Below are positions 41,448 through 53,335 of a DNA stretch of 64,000 nucleotides, piece by piece. Under the pieces are notes generated by a model. That model searched no databases. It saw only the letters and a program-made list of their open reading frames with translations, and had not been told where the DNA came from. The stretch is from Trametes villosa. Lineage: Eukaryota; Basidiomycota; Agaricomycetes; Polyporales; Polyporaceae. The translations under genes and the position numbers were made by a program. Numbering within the stretch: position 1 is the first letter of the stretch; each line of letters begins with the position of its first letter. The stretch lies in NCBI GenBank assembly GCA_002964805.2, contig PUDQ02000014.1:744001-808000 (forward strand). Direction: 5' to 3'.

Positions 41448-44400
41448 TGTTACGCCCCGTGCGACCTCCGACACCTGCGGACTCAACTCCGCTTTGGTCC
41501 GCTCTTACTCCGCTTTTACTCCGCTTTTGGTCCGCTAAGTCCGCTCTTATCGGACTTAACTCCGCTTACTCCGCACTTATCGGACTTAACTCCGCTTACT
41601 CCGCACTTATCGGACTTAACTCCGCTTGTCCGACGTTTCGGACTTACTTACTCCGCTTTTCCGCTTCTATTCCGATTAGAACAATAGTCTTATTGTCTTC
41701 CCTGAGTTCCGACCTTATTCCGCTTTTACCTTCCTTATTAGTCCGCTCTTATTGTTGTGGCATAACAATTAGCTCGTAGTCTATATATACGTAGCTGGTA
41801 TGTTGTAGCTACTCAGTTCGGATATCACCAGTTGCTGTAGCCAAATACTGTAACGAACCGTTTAGCTCCCGTGACTCTTTTGCAATACGAACCGGCAGCT
41901 TCGTATTGTGTCACGAAGCTCCGGGGCAGCCACCGGGAGCTGCCTGATTAGGCAGGCAGCCCGGGGGAGGCCTGTTATCTCTCCAGAGATAACAGATCTG
42001 GGGAGATAAGGGCCTAATCTCACTGATTAGGCCCCTCCCCTTATCTCCCGAGCTGCCCGGCCCTCCCGATAGCCTCGGGGGGCCGGCGGCTATTTTCCCC
42101 TTTGGGCACCACACCCAGGTAGGTCCCTACCTTCTAGCTCACTCATTTTCAACTCAATCTGGCTGATTATAGGCGCGTTTTGAACGCATTTTCAGGGCGA
42201 ACAAGACGCGGGTAATGCGACGCGGATTGGGTAAGTACTCAGTGCGCCTCCCAGTGGACTTACAGCCTCCTCTGCCCACAGAAAACAAGCCATATCTCGG
42301 CCGTTTCCTCGCGCGCGGGCATGCGGAGTATATTCCCAGGCTCGGGTAGTCTATGCGCACCGGACGAGCCCACACTCGTGCGAATCCGTCCAGCGGTTCC
42401 GGTGCTGCGCCTGTCCCACCCGAGGGGCAGGCCTACATCTTGCAACTCAGCCATTAGTGGCCGGAATTGCGTCGGAATAGGCTCATTTTAAAGGTAATGT
42501 ACTCTGTATGTAGGGCGATCTATTTGCACGGCCGCGCCAGGCGCGGCTCCAGCCAGGGGAGGCGAGCAATGCTCAGCCACAGCAACCTCCCTTGGCTGAT
42601 ATCTCTGCGGGTACTCCACCGATAGCCGCTGTTTATACACCGTCTGAAAGCTGCTGAACGCAGCTATCAGGCGGTGTATACACCTCAGCGATCCGTCCGC
42701 TCGAACCTGCGCTCTCCCCATGCCCTCCTCCTACCCCCCTTGCCCCCTCATACCTTGCCAGGTGGGTTCTGAGGGCACCTATCCTCCTGGGCCAGTATCT
42801 AAGTAGTGTAGGTTTAGTTCTAGCAGTACAGAGTGGTGTTGATACCAGTATATCAGACAGGAATGAATTTTCTCATGTAGTTGCACCCCCTGCACACTAA
42901 ATATATGATTCCTCCCTCGTTTGGTGGGCGTTCTGCCTGCGGTTTTTTTCACCGTGTACCTACAAGCCCTGCGCACGTAGGGACACCTTTTAACTTGTTA
43001 TCGGGCATACAGGGATATATGGAAAGTCTTATCAGTGTTCAAATGAGAGGCCCATTCAGGCTACACACAGCCAGTACATTATCCCGCGAGTACTCCCGCC
43101 AGAAAGCCATCAAAAACGCGCATCTAACGCATTTTGTTTCGAGGAAATCGGTGGAGAACTGACTGAGATGCCGTGCTTGGACTGCTAGAGCCCTGTACTG
43201 CAGTACTGCACTGCTGTGCAGGCTCGGGCATGTAAGACGCGTCTTACGGCCCATAGCTGTGTAGTAGTGCAGCACAGGGCTTTAGCACAACTTTGCTCAT
43301 ATCTCCGTGAGTTCCTCACCAATTCCCATGATTCCGGTTGCGTTCTGTTCGTAATACGTATAGCTTCTGGACCATTCTTTCCGATTTGCACCATATGTAT
43401 TAGAGGAGCCCCTATTCCCTGATACATTTCCACACTGATAACGATTTTCCCGCACCGCTATGGGCCCGATAGTCTTGGTAGCTACTGATACAGGTGCGCA
43501 TAATCTATGGGAGCTGTCTCAAAAAAAAGCGGAGGAAACGCCGCACAATTGAGCGAGATATCGCATATACTCTCAGGACACCCTCAGAAGCCAGAAAAAA
43601 TGTCAGTGCCCGGGTTCTGTTGCATGCATGAGCACCAGAAATGTATATTAGCACACCTGGGGTCCGATAGAGCATGGGAAAGCCGTTTTCTGGAGGCTGG
43701 GGTAGCCAGACACCAGAAGAGGAGAGTAAAGGGGGTAGGAGGAGGGCATGGGAAGAGCGCAGGTTCGAGCGGACGGATCGCTGAGGTGTATACACCGCCT
43801 GATAGCTGCGTTCAGCAGCTTTCAGACGGTGTATAAACCGCGGCTATCGGTGGAGTACCCGCAGAGATATCAGCCAAGGGAGGTTGCTGTGGCTGAGCAT
43901 TGCTCGCCTCCCCTGGCTGGAACCGCGCCTCCCGCGGCCGTGCGAATGGGTCGCCCAGAGTATAGAGTACATTACCTTCAAATGGAACCCTTTCCGACGC
44001 GAATCTGACCAGTGGTGGTCGAGTTGCAGCATGCAGGCCTGCCCCTGAGATGGGGCAGGCACTGCACTGGAACCGCTGGTCGGAATCGCGCGCTTGCGGG
44101 CTCATCTGGTGCGCATCAATTACCCGAGCCTGGGGATATACTCCGCGCGCCCGCGCGCGAAGGAACGGCCGAGTTATGGCCTGTTTTCTGTGGGCAGAGG
44201 AGGCTGTAAGTCCACTGGGAGGCGCACTGAGTACTTACCTGATTTGCGTCGCAATACCCGCGTCTTGTTCGCCCTAAAAATGCGTTTAAAACGCGCCTAC
44301 ACTCAGCCTGATTGAGCAAAAACTGAGTGAGCAATGGAGGGAGCACCTACCAGGCTATGGTGCCCAAAGGGGCAAATAGCCGCCGGCCCCCCGAGGCTAT

Positions 44401-45045
44401 CGGGAGGGCCGGGCAGCTCGGGAGATAAGGGGAGGGGCCTAATCAGTGAGATTAGGCCCTTATCTCCCCAGATCTGTTATCTCTGGAGAGATAACAGGCC
44501 TCCCCCGGGCTGCCTGCCTAATCAGGCAGCTCCCGGTGGCTGCCCCGGAGCTTCGTGACACAATACGAAGCTGCCGGTTCGTATTGCAAAACAGTCACGG
44601 GAGCTATACGGTTTGTGACAATATTTGGCTACAACAGCTGCTGCGGATATCTCGTTACCCATCTCGTTTACCCCTACATCTGTACACTCCTTCTACTTCC
44701 CTCCAAATCTACTTCTTCCGCTTCCTCCGCTCGTCGTCCGGTAGCTCCGACCTTCCTAGTCCGGTAAGTCCGACATTCCGGCGTCGGACCTCCGGACATC
44801 GGACCTGTCCACCTCCGAAATCTGAGGACAAGTGGCAAGGGTCTCTGGTGTTGCTAATAGCTTCGCTGAAGTCCTCCCTTGTGTGGGCCTCCGTTTGGAC
44901 CTCTGCTCCGCTACGTCCGACAAGTCCGACCTCCGAAGCCCAGGTCCGCTTTCCCGCGCCTTCGGAGTTCGGAGCTCCGCTTTCCCGCGCTTCGGAGCTG
45001 TCAACTCCGACCGGTTCCGGACTTAAAGCCCGCACGGCCCTAACA
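41448..45045 (+). mobile_element. Solo LTR of the B family, split by D2
   Basis: LTR parts 41448-41826 and 44652-45045 (773 bp in total) start TGTTACGCCCC and end GCCCTAACA like the element B LTRs. The TACAG duplication is at 41443-41447 and 45046-45050. It is about 50 bp longer than the B LTR, partly because the 30 bp TTATCGGACTTAACTCCGCT unit occurs three times instead of two. There is only one LTR and no interior, so it is the product of LTR-LTR recombination, later hit by D2. Confidence 0.88.
41827..44643 (-). mobile_element. D2: 2817 bp long-TIR element in the solo LTR
   Basis: Starts ACCAGTTGCTGTAG and ends CTACAACAGCTGCTG. It has a perfect 8 bp duplication CGGATATC (41819-41826, 44644-44651), both copies matching the uninterrupted B LTR sequence. 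Inverted arms are about 0.9 kb (to about 42750, from about 43740). It is diverged from D1/D3 in the middle and lacks the 269 bp MITE. No long ORF. Orientation is like D3 and opposite to D1. Confidence 0.88.
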
Positions 45046-48000
45046 TACAGCTGGCTCTCCGACTACAATCCGTTGATTGACTGGAAGAAGCGTAGCATCC
45101 AGTTCCGAACTACGCCGACAGCTCGTCCCGACTCCGCGCCGGCCAGAGCATTGGAGCTACCTCCGACTCCGCTCACGTCGACTCCGGCACCTCCGTCCCC
45201 GACTTCTCTGACCTCCGCTCCCCGCGTTTCCCTGGTAAACGCGGCGGCGTTCGCCCTGGCCTGCAAACTCCCCGGCTCGGAGTCGTACACTCTGAACCTC
45301 TCCGACGCCGACTCCGCGTTCCTCCGCGCCTCCGCCACCTCCGACGGCCCTCCGGACCTGTCGGGCGTCCCCGCGGAGTACCACGAATACGCGGACGTCT
45401 TCAGCAAGGTCAAGGCGGACACCCTCCCGGAGCACCGCCCCCACGACCTCAAAATCGTCTTAGAAGACGGGGCAACTCCGCCACTCGGGCCAATCTATTC
45501 GCTCTCCAAGGTCGAGCTCGACACTCTCCGCGAGTACATCGACGAGAACCTCCGGTCGGGGTTCATACGTCCGTCGAACTCCCCTTGCGGAGCTCTGGTC
45601 CTCTTCGTCAAGAAGAAGGACGGCTCACTCCGACTCTGCGTGGACTACCGGGGCTTGAATAAGATCACCCGGAAGGACCGCTATCCTCTTCCGCTCGTGT
45701 CGGACCTGCTGGACACTCCGCGCAAGGCGTCGGTCTACACCAAGATCGACCTCCGACACGCGTACAACCTGGTCCGCATAGCTCCGGGCGACGAGTGGAA
45801 GACCGCCTTTCGGACTCGCTACGGCTCGTTCGAATGGCTCGTAATGCCTTTCGGACTTTCCAACGCGCCCGCCGCTTTCCAGAGGTTCGTCAACGAGGTC
45901 TTCGCGGACTTGCTCGATGTCTGCGTCGTCGTCTATCTAGACGACATCCTCATCTACTCCGACAACCCCGACGACCACCGAAAGCACGTCAAGGAAGTAC
46001 TCCGCCGACTCCGCAAGTACAACCTTTACGCGCGCGCGGACAAGTGCGAGTTCCACACCACCTCCGTCGAATATCTCGGCTACATCCTCTCCCCCGCGGG
46101 TCTCACTATGGCGGAGTCGAAGGTCCGGGCGATCTTGGACTGGCCCGAACCCCGAAAGGTCCGCGACATCCAGTCTTTCCTCGGGTTCGCGAACTTCTAT
46201 CGGAGGTTCATCCACAACTACTCCGAAATCGTCCTACCTCTCACCCGCCTAACCCGCAAGTCCGTTCCCTGGCACTTCTCCGACGCCTGTCGGATCTCCT
46301 TCAACGCCCTCAAGTCCGCCTTCACCTCCGCCCCAATCCTCCGCCACTGGGAACCGGACCTCCAGATCACGGTGGAAACCGACGCGTCGGACTACGCCAT
46401 CGCGGGGATCCTCTCCGTCACCGACAACTCCGGCGAACTCCACCCCGTTGCTTTCCACTCCCGCACCCTTGCCGGAGCGGAGCTGAACTACAACACCCAC
46501 GATAAGGAACTACTGGCTATCTTTGAATGCTTCAAGTCCTGGCGACACTACCTCGAGGGGTCCGCAACTCCGATAGACGTCGTGACGGACCACAAGAACC
46601 TCGAGTACTTCGCGACTACGAAGCTCCTCACCCGCCGACAAGCCCGATGGTCGGAGTTCCTCTCGCAGTTCAACCTCGTTATCCGCTTCCGCCCCGGTAA
46701 ACTCGGAGCCAAGCCCGACGCGCTCACCCGCCGTTGGGACGTCTACCCAAAAGAGGGAGGCAGTGACTACTCCGTCGTCAACCCACACAACCTCCGACCG
46801 GTCTTCACGCAGGAGCAGCTCGCCGCCTCACTCCGCGCGACCTACCTCCGCGAGCCGGTCCTCCGCGCCTCTTTCCTCCTGGACGACTCTCAGCTCCGCG
46901 CGGACATCAAGTCCGCCCAGTCCGCAACCCCGTCCTCCATCCCGAACTCGCCGCAGGCCTCCGCCTCTCCTCCGAAGGACATCCCCGCTGGACTAAGTCC
47001 GACGACGGGCTTCTACTCCTCAACGATCGGATCTACGTACCGGACGTCGGAGACCTCCGACTCCGCGTACTCCGACAGTGCCACGATCATCCGACCGCTG
47101 GGCACTGGGGCCAGAACAAGACTCAGGCCCTCGTCCTCCGAACGTACTCCTGGCCCGGACTCCGACTCTTTGTCCGCGACTACGTGAAGTCCTGCACGAC
47201 CTGCGCGCGGTCCAAGGTACCCCGACACCTTCCTTACGGGACCTTGAAGCAACTCCCCATCCCCGAACGCCCGTGGAACTCCATCTCCATGGACCTCATC
47301 GAGCAACTCCCCAACTCCGAAGGCTACTCCGCCATCCTTGTCGTCGTGGATCGCCTCTCCAAGCAAGCGATCTTCATCACGACGCACGACACGCTCACCG
47401 CGTCGGAGCTGGCGGACTTGTTCGTCCTCCATGTCTTCTCCAAGCACGGAGTTCCCTCGCATGTCACCTCCGACCGGGGTTTGGAGTTCGTCTCCCACTT
47501 CTTCCGCTCGCTCGGGAAAGTCCTCGAAATGCGCCTTCACTTCACCTCCGGTTACCACCCCGAAGGCGACGGACAAACCGAGCGGGTCAACCAGACCCTC
47601 GAGCAGTACCTCCGCGTCTACTGCAACTACCAGCAGGACAACTGGTCCAAGCTTCTCCCGCTGGCGGAGTTCGCGTACAACAATGCTCTGAACGCGACCA
47701 CCGGCATCTCCCCCTTCTTCGCCAACAAGGGCTACAACCCCGCCATCTCCGTCCACCCGGAGAAGGACCTCACCTCCGCACGCGCCCGTGAGTACGCCGT
47801 CGACCTCGACGAGCTTCACTCTGCACTCCGACAACACATCTCCGACGCGCAAGTCCGCTACCAGATCCAGGCGGACAAGCACCGACTCCCTGCGCCGGAC
47901 TTCAAGGTCGGAGACCAGGCCTTCGTACGTGCGGAGAACATTCGGACCATGCGGCCCTCGAAGAAGCTTTCGGAGAAGTTCCTCGGACTGTACCCCATTA

Positions 48001-48374
48001 TTGCGCAACCGGGCACCCATTCCTTTACCCTTCGCCTTCCCGACTCTATGCGCGCAATTCATCCGGTATTCCACGTCTCCCAGCTGGAACCCGCAACTCC
48101 GAACAATATCCCTGGCCGCGTCCTTACTCCGCCACCTCCGATCGAGATCGACGGAGAACCGGAGTACGAGATCTCCGAAATCCTTGACTTCAAGCTGGAC
48201 CGCCGCCGTCGGAGTTGCCAACTCCTCTATCTAGTCCGATGGGCCGGTTACAAGGGCACCGACGAAGAGACCTCCTGGGTCCTCGCGACGGAACTCGGAC
48301 ACGCTCAGGAACTTGTGTCGGACTTCCACTCCGCCTACCCTGCCAAACCCGGACCTCTTGCTTCGCTAGCTTGA

Positions 48375-48493
48375 AGTCACACTCACGCCTTATTCGCCTC
48401 AAGCCCTTTGTATTGGGGACGATACAGGCTACACTAGTGAGGTACTAAACTAGATGTCCGCGGGTTTTGTCCGACACCTCCGACCTCCGACGC
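48375..48493. other. Spacer between element C pol and the antisense gene
   Basis: 119 bp between convergent stops (pol at 48374, antisense gene at 48494). It probably holds both 3' ends; no polyadenylation signal stands out. Confidence 0.4.
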
Positions 48494-50061
48494 CTACTCC
48501 GCCGCCTTGCCCTTGCCCTTGTCCGCCGTCTCCGCGCCCTCACCCTCCTTCTCCGCGCCCTCGCCCTTCTCCGCGCCCTCGCCCTCCTTCGCTCCCTCAC
48601 CCTCCTTCTCCGCGCCTTGGGGCTTCTCCGCGGGCTTGTCCGCTGCGCCGGCTGGCTTGTCCGCCGTGTCGGCGGACTTCTCCGCCTCCTCCGCGGGCTT
48701 GCCCGCTTGGTCCGCCTGATCCGCGCCCTCCGCGGGCTTGTTCGCGCTCTCTGCCGTCGTGCTCGACGGACCAGCCCCCGCGGTCTGCCGGGCGCCGGAC
48801 CTCGTCGTCACCCGCTCCAGCCGGACCTCCTCCAGCACCCGCTCCCAGTCCTCCTCGTCCGAGTTGAACTCGTCGGAGTCCATCAGGATGTACTCCGAGT
48901 CCTCGTCCTCGGGGTCGGAGTCGGGTGCCCGGCGGCGGCAACGGATCATCGCGTGGTATACTGCCGTGCAGTACCCCACGATGACCTCCTTGCGGTCCTC
49001 GATGGCCTCGCGCCGCGCCTCCCGCTCCACCGCCAACTCATGGCGGAGCAGCTGCACCTCTCCGAGGAGAGCGTGCATCAACTCGACGCCGCTGAGCGGA
49101 CCTGGCCCCGCGGACCAGATGTTCGCGGCCGCTAACGCCGCGGTCGGGTTGCTGGGCACCATTGTGAAAAATGGCACCCCCGTCCCGGGCGCTGGGCGAG
49201 CCGACCCCGCTGGTCCGCCACCTCCGCCATCTCCGGCGCCTCCGTCCACACCTCCGCCATCTCCGGCACCTCCGCCCACACCCCCGACGGCGACCCCGCT
49301 CGCGCGACTCGGCCCCGCCTGGGGTTGCGCTTGCGCGGGCTTGCGGGGCGTCGTCTCCGGCGACGAGTCGGCCTTGCGCCTCTTCTTTGGCGGCTCGTCC
49401 TCCGACTCCACGTCCGCCTTGGCGGGCTTCTTCCCCGCCTTCTTGTCCGCCTTCTTCGCCACGCCGCGTTCGGCGTTGTCCCGCTCGCGCTGTCGGAGTC
49501 GACTCGTGAGGTCCGGCGGCAGGCCGCCCCGAGCCCCGACGCACGGCTTCTTGCGGAGCTGGCACTCGGTGCACGAACTCGTCTTCGGGCCGCGGTTGAA
49601 GACGCACTCGACGTCGTTGTTCCCGCAGTGATGGCAGGGTTCGCTACAAACAAACCCATCAGTACCTCCGCCAACTCCGCCAGGTCCGACTTACTCCGGA
49701 CGGACGGGCTCGTCATCCCCGAGCAGCGAGTCGACATCGATCGCCTTGCGCTTTTCTCCGCGCGGCTGTCCCTACTGCAGGGTTAGCTCTGAACCCCGAG
49801 CTCCGAACTCCGCCGCATACTCACCTCGAGCGCGACCTCCCTCGCCACCGCCCTATCCCGCGCAATCTGCGCCTCCCTCTCCGCCTCGGCCTTCTCCTTC
49901 TCCGCTTGCGCCTTCGCCTCCGCCGCCTTTCACGCCTCCTCCTCCGCCGCCTTCCGCGCCTTCGCGGCGGCCCGCTCCGCCTTGCTCCGCGCGAGGAACT
50001 CCGACAGGCGGTCCTCGTAGTCCGAGTCCGTCTCGTCGGGCTTGCGCGTCGGGGCGTCCAT
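48494..50061 (-). pseudogene. Antisense Zn2Cys6-like gene of element C, three exons, one nonsense codon
   Basis: Exons 50061-49825, 49765-49695 and 49643-48494 sum to 1458 bases (485 aa). Introns of 59 and 51 bp have GTGAGT...CAG and GTAAGT...GTAG ends with CTAAC and CTGAT branch-like sites. Exon 1 is a Lys/Glu/Ala coiled coil. Exon 3 begins with CHHCGNNDVEC...CTECQLRKKPC, spaced CX2CX6CX10CX2CX6C like the fungal Zn2Cys6 DNA-binding cluster, then a basic stretch, a second coiled region and an Ala/Glu/Lys-rich repetitive tail. Codon 44 is TGA (49932-49930), probably from CGA by C-to-T change, so this copy is inactive. It lies between chromodomain and 3' LTR, opposite to the element's own transcript. 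It may be a regulator; function unknown. Confidence 0.75.
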
Positions 50062-50145
50062 TGTCGGGGTTGGCTAGTGCGAGTTTTTTCGAGTTGAGAG
50101 TGGAAGGGAAGAAAAAGGCGAAGTCTCACCTCACCCCCGCTCAAG

Positions 50146-50153
50146 ATTATATA
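50146..50153 (-). promoter_or_regulatory. TATA box of the antisense gene
   Basis: TATATAAT on the minus strand, 85 bp upstream of the ATG at 50061, inside element C just before its 3' LTR. Confidence 0.5.
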
Positions 50154-50284
50154 CTACCCCGGAACCCCGATCTCCGATTCCGACCCTGCGTACCTCTGTC
50201 CTCTCTTTTTTTCACGCGCTAAACTTTAACGGACAGGTCACGTGCTCTTAGGCCCTCATGGGTTCGGGCCTAGTGGGGAGGCAC

Positions 50285-50938
50285 TGTTACATCCCGTGCG
50301 CCACCTCCGAAGGTTCGGACCTCATGTCCGCCCAGGTCCGCTCGTGTCCGCCCATGTCCGCCGTACGTCCGCTCTAGTCCGCTACATACTTACCATGTCC
50401 GCCATGTCCGCCATATCCGCTCATGTCCGCTCATGTCCAATACTTACTCCGCTCCTTATCTACGGTATTGACTCGGAAGGACGAAGACAATAGCTTATTG
50501 TATTCGGACTTCCCCCTTTCGGACTTCCTTCCTTTTACGTCGCTCCTTATTGTTTTGCCAGAACAATTAGATTACTTCTATAAATACTCGCCTGGATGTA
50601 GACTATTCCTCAGTTTGTATATCTCGTTGTAAAGCGTCTTATCCGCACTCAATCTACTTCCTCTGCCCTTCCTCCCTCTCGTCCGATCTCCTCCGCTCGT
50701 CCGCTCGTCCGACCCCCGACCTCCGACCTCCGCCCGTACCCTTGTCCGAAGTCAAGGACCCGACTTAGACTCGAGGCGTTGCTAATAGCCTCGCCGAAGT
50801 CCTTACCTTGTGCGTTCGTCCCGAGTCCAGGTCCGACCCGATCCCCGACTCCGACCTCCGATCCCCGACCTCCGACCTCCGAGGTCCGACCCCGAAGTCC
50901 GACCCCGACTCGGTCCCCCGATCCGCACGGTCGTAACA
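50285..50938 (+). repeat. Element C 3' LTR
   Basis: 654 bp, TGTTACATCCCGTGCG ... CACGGTCGTAACA, preceded by polypurine tract CTAGTGGGGAGGCAC (about 50270-50284). Ends resemble the B LTR (TGTTACGCCCCGTGCG ... TAACA). It contains tandem GTCCGC(TC/CC)ATGTCCGC words near 50320-50440. It is inserted in element E. Confidence 0.85.
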
Positions 50939-52696
50939 GCAGGCCCCGATGCTGTTCCGCGGCAAGGCCCTCCGCTGGTACGTTGATGGGTAGTCCGCGG
51001 CGCTGCGTGGTCCGAGGACGCAAGTCCGAGGCCGCCTCGACGCGGACTCAGTCAGCGAGGTGTCGATTGTTTCCTTTTCGCTCGTATCCGCTGTTGCACG
51101 TGCAGTTTGTACTGATCTTCTCCTTCTTTTACTCAGCTCGCGCGCACGGCGCCGCAGCGCATCGCGACGCCGACGCACTCCGCGCGCGGGTAGTTCGTAT
51201 ATAGTAGCGCAACGCGGCGCGTGACCCACACGTGATCGCGCCGCGCCCGCTTTCTGCTCGTCCTTACTGTACATCCGCCCCCGACGCCCGACGACGACGA
51301 CTCCTATGTCGTCGTCCGGGTCCTCTAGGTACCGGTCTCCTCATGTATTAAAGGCTCGTGCTTCGCGCTTTTCGAATGCATCTTGGTTTGAGCTTTCATT
51401 TACGTCCCTCGTCCGCCGCCCGCCTCTCGTCGCTCGTCTCGCGCCCATGTGCGCTCGCTCCAGCTCCTCTCACCGTCTTCGCATCGACTTCGTCGCATCG
51501 CCCGTCCCGCGTCTCTCGCGCCTCTACGATCAGCACGCCGCTGGTTGTAGGGTTTCTCTTCATTCTATCTAGGCGACTACCCTGTGCTTTACATCCTCTA
51601 CGCTTCTCTCTGTGCTACCCGACGCCCTCGCTCACTGCTCGCTCACAACCACCCGGGGAGCTAGCATCATCATCAACGTCGCGCAGAAGAAGAAGCTTGG
51701 GCGCGCATTCTCTTGGACGGAGCTCCGCGCCGCACTCGAACACAAGTACGACTCCCCGCTGCGGGTCGAGTCGCTTCGCAACGAGCTCCGCAACCTCTCA
51801 TACAAGGGCAACCTTGTCCGCTATGCGACATTGTTCCGCGAGCTTGAGTCGCAGATCCTGGAGAGCGACATGACCTTCGGCGACCGCCTCGCAAACTTCC
51901 TCGCGCACCTACCCTCCGAGTATGCCCGCGATATTCGCCGCGACAAGCCGACCACCGTGGAGGAGATGTATTTCTCCGCGTGCGAGCTGTACCGGCTAGC
52001 AAACCTGCATAAACCGGTGACGAACAACGGGCACTCAGGTCAGCATCCTCGCAAGCTGAAGGCGCGATCTGCGCACTCACCGTTCTCCTTCGTGTCCACA
52101 CCCACTACAGCACCCTCGCAAGCGCCCTCCACCGCACCTGATCCGCAGCCCATGGATCTCGACACTATGGAGGCCGCGACTCCGCGCAGGCCAACGTCCG
52201 GAGGACCCTCACGCGTACGTTGCTACAACTGCAACAAGATGGGTCATTACTCACGAGAGTGCCGCGCACCGCGTAAACAGCGCCCGCAGGGTCTTCACCT
52301 CTTGGAGGATGCTGAGGCGGAAGACGAGGACGAAGAAGACGCCTATGGCGAGGAGGATGGGGAAGGATACACGAGTGAGGGTGGCACCGAGGAGCTGAAC
52401 GTCTTGAACCTCACAAACGAGCCGGGAGCGCATCACGAGGTCCCGATCTACTTCGTGCAGATCCCATCGAAGCGCAACATGCACCGCGCAACTCTGCGCC
52501 GGACCTCTATGATCGTCGACACCGGTGCCGCCATCTGCTACATCCGGCCCTCCGTCGTCCGTGCTCTGGGACTCAAGTACTTCCCGATCACGAAGCGGCT
52601 TGTGCAAGGTGCCGGCACGACCAGCACGTTTGCCTTGGCGAAGTTCTTCTTGAAGATCGGAGGTGTCGTGCCGGCCCATGGTGGTGTATGTCCTCG
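50939..52696 (+). pseudogene. gag: Element E: gypsy Gag-protease fragments
   Basis: A first fragment (50939-50992, MLFRGKALRWYVD) looks like the middle of a gag domain. A second (about 51655-52696) continues it: FSWTELRAALEHKYD...NLSYKGNLVRYATLFRELE, then a CX2CX4HX4C knuckle (CYNCNKMGHYSREC, about 52220-52262), an acidic linker and aspartic protease site IVDTGAAICYI (about 52510-52545). Element C cuts it at 50938 and the Gy2 LTR cuts it at 52697; RT and integrase are not in the window. The piece between the two fragments (50993-51650) interrupts gag and may be another LTR: it has ATGTATTAAAGGC, a TATA-like site, at about 51341. I could not find its ends. Confidence 0.7.
50993..51650. other. 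Unresolved insertion inside element E gag
   Basis: About 650 bp without homology to gag, splitting a single gag domain. A TATTAAAG motif followed by C/T-rich DNA suggests a solo LTR, but no matching TG...CA ends or target duplication were found. Confidence 0.4.
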
Positions 52697-52988
52697 TGTA
52701 AAAACTCACGATGGGGTGCCTTTGCGGCCCCTGTTCCCTCGGGTGTACTGGACCGGGCTCGTATTAGCTCGGTGTACTCCTGGGGGGATGGTGGGGGTGT
52801 GCAAAGGACTTCCCCCACCAGGCGCCCGGGGTCCGAATACCCGGGGCCGTACGCGTAGATTAGATACATGATGTAGGCGCGCGCGATAATGCGCGCGCAA
52901 GTATTTCTACGCAGGACGGATGCACGAATAAGTGCATCCGTTAAGGATATACGATACGAGGAGTGCGCTATATTGCGCACTCCTTACA
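52697..52988 (-). repeat. Gy2 3' LTR
   Basis: 292 bp, TGTAAGGAGTGCGC ... GTGAGTTTTTACA on the minus strand. Preceded on that strand by polypurine tract GGAGGGGGAGAG (53000-52989), which matches the Gy1 tract. It contains hairpins such as GGAGTGCGCAATATAGCGCA and GGATGCACttattcGTGCATCC. Confidence 0.85.
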
Positions 52989-53335
52989 CTCTCCCCCTCC
53001 AGACCCGTGTACGGGGCGAAATAAGAATTATTATAATAAGGTGGGGGGCCACAACTAATAGTGGCCAGTACGCCCTAATTACAAGACATCACCAGGGCGT
53101 TAGGTGAGCTCGAGGGGCTGCAATAATAGCAGCGGTGTCTGGATGTACACGACGATACTCGACGAGGTATCGCGCGGCAGTGGGCAGGGGAAGAAAGATT
53201 ACGAAGGAAGTCACAGTAATAGTGACCCCCTCTGGCTGCGAATAGTAGCAGCGAGTATGCCGTATGGTGGTAAACCCGAACAGCTGGCATGGCTGTGGGG
53301 TGGTCTCGGAGGATCGCTAACGTACATGGAGACGA
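52989..53335 (-). other. Gy2 3' UTR
   Basis: About 350 bp between the ORF3 stop and the LTR with several small hairpins (GTCACAGTAATAGTGAC; GCTGCGAATAGTAGCAGC), similar in style to the Gy1 3' UTR. No gene. Confidence 0.6.

Larger units (their letters stand above)
41063..48374 (+). pseudogene. pol: Element C protease-Pol: RT-RNase H-integrase-chromodomain, interrupted and frameshifted
   Basis: Protease segment to 41447 (ALIDSGLSHCF, Asp-Ser-Gly near 41215-41235; ...SAVLGY), then resumes at 45051 ([12 protein letters not shown]) after the solo LTR. RT has [23 protein letters not shown] and YLDD (about 45930); RNase H has [11 protein letters not shown] and TDHKNLEY; the HHCC region is about 47060-47205, the integrase core (SMDLIE...SDRG...DGQTE) about 47285-47590, then FHVSQLEP. 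The chromodomain (EYEISEILDF...LYLVRWAGYKG) lies at about 48160-48320. The RT frame (to 47187) and integrase frame (from about 47003) are offset by one base, consistent with a single lost base near 47000. Ser-Pro/Asp codons reflect the CTCCG-rich composition. Confidence 0.88.
40080..50938 (+). mobile_element. Element C: Ty3/gypsy chromovirus with -1 frameshift signal and antisense gene, 5'-truncated
   Basis: Order: gag without its N-terminus, A AAA AAC frameshift site, protease, then (after the 41448-45045 insertion) RT, RNase H, integrase and chromodomain to 48374, an antisense spliced gene (50061-48494), polypurine tract and 3' LTR (50285-50938). The 5' LTR and gag start are missing. The protease-RT junction is clean: target TACAG is duplicated at 41443-41447 and 45046-45050. 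A one-base deletion near 47000 breaks pol, so this copy is dead. Confidence 0.88.

Noticed and set aside
47013..48221. 402-codon minus ORF opposite element C integrase
   Set aside because: It is a shadow of the integrase coding frame; the sense strand has clear integrase and chromodomain motifs. No splice sites or Cys clusters were found on the antisense side here.
48467..49135. Plus-strand ORFs over the antisense Zn2Cys6 gene
   Set aside because: Leu/Arg- and Pro/Ser-rich shadows; the minus strand has introns in phase and a Cys cluster.
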